Positions 13,030-14,421 of a stretch of 14,421 nt of DNA are shown here, piece after piece. Source of the DNA: Alphaproteobacteria bacterium. Lineage in GTDB: Bacteria > Pseudomonadota > Alphaproteobacteria > Rickettsiales > JAFLCR01. The stretch is taken from assembly GCA_017302755.1 (NCBI GenBank), contig JAFLCR010000032.1, positions 1-14,421 on the forward strand, given 5' to 3'. The notes beneath the pieces were generated by a model. That model did no database searches. It was not told the origin of the DNA and saw nothing but the letters and a program-made list of their open reading frames with translations. Made by a program: the position numbers and the translations under genes. How positions within the stretch are numbered: the first letter of the stretch is position 1; each line of letters opens with the position of its first letter.

Positions 13030-14421
13030 GTGACTCACGCCCCCCGCCCGCTGATTTCCCACCCCTCCGGCGCCTTGAAGGGGCAGGTGCGCGTGCCTGG
13101 CGACAAATCCATTTCCCACCGCGCCCTGCTGTGCAGCGCCATGAATGTAGGAAAAACAAGCATTAGCGGGCTTCTGGAGGGCGAGGACGTGCTCCACACC
13201 GCCGACGCCCTGCGCCAGATGGGGGTCACGATCACCGAAAGCGGCGGCTACTGGGAAGTGCGGGGCGTGGGGGTTGGCGGCCTCTCTGAACCCTCCGGAG
13301 TGCTCGATATGGGTAATTCCGGCACCGGGGCGCGGCTGCTGATGGGCCTGGTGGCCTCCCACCCCTTCACCAGCTTCTTCGCCGGCGACGCAAGCCTGCA
13401 CAAGCGCCCCATGAAGCGCGTGGCCGACCCGCTGACCCAGATGGGCGCCAGCATCCTGGCCCGCTCCAATCTCCGCCTGCCGCTGGCGCTCACCGGCCGC
13501 GACGACCTGCTGCCCATCGCCTACACGCTTCCCGTGGCCTCGGCCCAGGTGAAATCCGCAATCCTGCTCGCAGGCCTCAACACGGCGGGCGACACCACCG
13601 TCATCGAGCCGGAGCGCACCCGCGACCATACCGAAATCATGTTGCGCCATTTCGGCGCAAAGATTTCCGGCGAGGCCGTGAAGGAAGGCTGGAAAGTCAC
13701 CCTCAAAGGTCGCCCGGACTTCGCCCATAAAACCCTTGAACTCAAAGTCCCCGCCGATCCTTCCTCGGCTGCTTTCGCCATCGTCGCGGCGCTCATCACC
13801 GAGCAATCCGAACTGCGCGTCACCGATGTCTGCGTGAACCCCTTGCGCATCGGCCTCTTCACCACGCTGAAAGAGATGGGCGCCAGCCTCACCTTCGAAA
13901 ACGAACGCGAGGAGTGCGGGGAAAAAGTCGCCGATATCCTCGTGCGAGCAAGCGCGCTGAAGGGCATCCGCGTCCCCGCCGAGCGCGCCCCGTCGATGAT
14001 CGATGAATACCCCATTCTCGCCGTCGCCGCCGCCTTCGCCAAGGGTGAAACCGTCATGGAAGGCCTCGCCGAGCTGCGGGTGAAGGAAAGCGACCGCTTC
14101 AACGCCATTTTGGCTGGCCTCTCAGTCAATGGCGTGCAGGCGAAAGCCGAAGGCGACACGCTCATCGTCACAGGCGGCAAAGTCAAAGGCGGCGGCAAGG
14201 TCGCCACGCATATGGATCACCGCATCGCCATGAGCTTCCTGGTGATGGGCATGGCCGCGCAGGAGCCGGTGCGGGTGGACGATGGCGGCATGATCCGCAC
14301 CTCCTTCCCCGATTTCATGGGGCTGATGAACAGCCTCGGCGCCACCATCGAGGACGTCGAAGACCTCCACTACTTCGCCCTCCCCCCGCGCGCCACCAAA
14401 GCGCCGCCGCTGATGATCGCC
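13030..14421 (+). CDS. aroA: 3-phosphoshikimate 1-carboxyvinyltransferase (EPSP synthase), 3' end outside the window
   Basis: AroA joins phosphoenolpyruvate to shikimate-3-phosphate in the shikimate pathway. The frame opens at GTG 13030 (AAGG six bases upstream) and is still open at the edge: 464 codons, no stop. Motifs match class II enzymes such as CP4: PGDKSISHRA (23-32), KRPMKRV, ASAQVKSAILLAGLNT, RTRDHTE, RAPSMIDEYPILAVAAAF with Asp325, ELRVKESDR with Glu353, and HMDHRIAMSFLVMG. At the position of Ala100 in glyphosate-tolerant CP4 this protein has Gly98 (GNSGTG), the residue of sensitive enzymes. The normal domain end is near residue 441 (LGATIE). The next 23 residues run into PPLMIA, which resembles the start of cytidylate kinase. 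Confidence 0.96.
   Translation, partial: MTHAPRPLISHPSGALKGQVRVPGDKSISHRALLCSAMNVGKTSISGLLEGEDVLHTADALRQMGVTITESGGYWEVRGVGVGGLSEPSGVLDMGNSGTGARLLMGLVASHPFTSFFAGDASLHKRPMKRVADPLTQMGASILARSNLRLPLALTGRDDLLPIAYTLPVASAQVKSAILLAGLNTAGDTTVIEPERTRDHTEIMLRHFGAKISGEAVKEGWKVTLKGRPDFAHKTLELKVPADPSSAAFAIVAALITEQSELRVTDVCVNPLRIGLFTTLKEMGASLTFENEREECGEKVADILVRASALKGIRVPAERAPSMIDEYPILAVAAAFAKGETVMEGLAELRVKESDRFNAILAGLSVNGVQAKAEGDTLIVTGGKVKGGGKVATHMDHRIAMSFLVMGMAAQEPVRVDDGGMIRTSFPDFMGLMNSLGATIEDVEDLHYFALPPRATKAPPLMIA

Noticed and set aside
13141..13143. ATG at 13141 as the aroA start
   Set aside because: It would remove the essential PGDKSISHRA segment; the GTG at 13030 restores the full N-terminus.

Overview
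The window looks like chromosomal housekeeping DNA of an alphaproteobacterium of roughly 60% GC. Four things support this: the order ffh / rpsP-rimM-trmD-rplS / leuCD; an alanine-rich C-terminal tail on S16; a FYDLN_acid-type zinc-ribbon protein beside aroA; and a class II (CP4-like) EPSP synthase. The exact order or family cannot be told from the sequence alone. No phage, integrase, transposase, tRNA, rRNA or CRISPR array is visible.

Layout. Positions 1-590 hold a bidirectional terminator, a small lysine-tailed putative lipoprotein (-), and a 226-nt gap with a candidate terminator/anti-terminator leader. Positions 590-2602 hold leuD and leuC (-), which form isopropylmalate isomerase. Positions 2673-4892 hold the ribosome-maturation operon rpsP-rimM-trmD-rplS (-), closed by a UUCG-loop terminator. 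A palindromic repeat sits inside it between rimM and trmD. Positions 5042-6720 hold three unrecognised genes (one +, two -) that separate this operon from ffh (6820-8169, -). Positions 8244-9352 hold a gene for a protein made almost only of RTX calcium-binding nonapeptides, with its own strong terminator and a good sigma70-type promoter overlapped by palindromes. Positions 9353-11443 hold an alpha/beta hydrolase and leuB (+). Positions 11517-12313 hold two small uncharacterised genes, convergent. Positions 12322-12831 hold the FYDLN_acid protein (-). From 13030 to the window edge is aroA (+), still open at the end.

How the genes work together. LeuC, LeuD and LeuB cover the isomerase and dehydrogenase steps of leucine synthesis, but they lie in two places on opposite strands. 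RpsP, RplS, RimM, TrmD and Ffh serve ribosome assembly, tRNA modification and co-translational targeting. AroA belongs to the shikimate pathway; its last residues resemble the start of cytidylate kinase, so it may be fused to cmk.

Most of the window is ordinary. The parts most worth a second look are the palindrome-covered promoter of the RTX-only gene, the inverted-repeat element inside the rimM-trmD gap, the structured leader before the lipoprotein gene, the open aroA reading frame, and the three unknown genes between ffh and rpsP.
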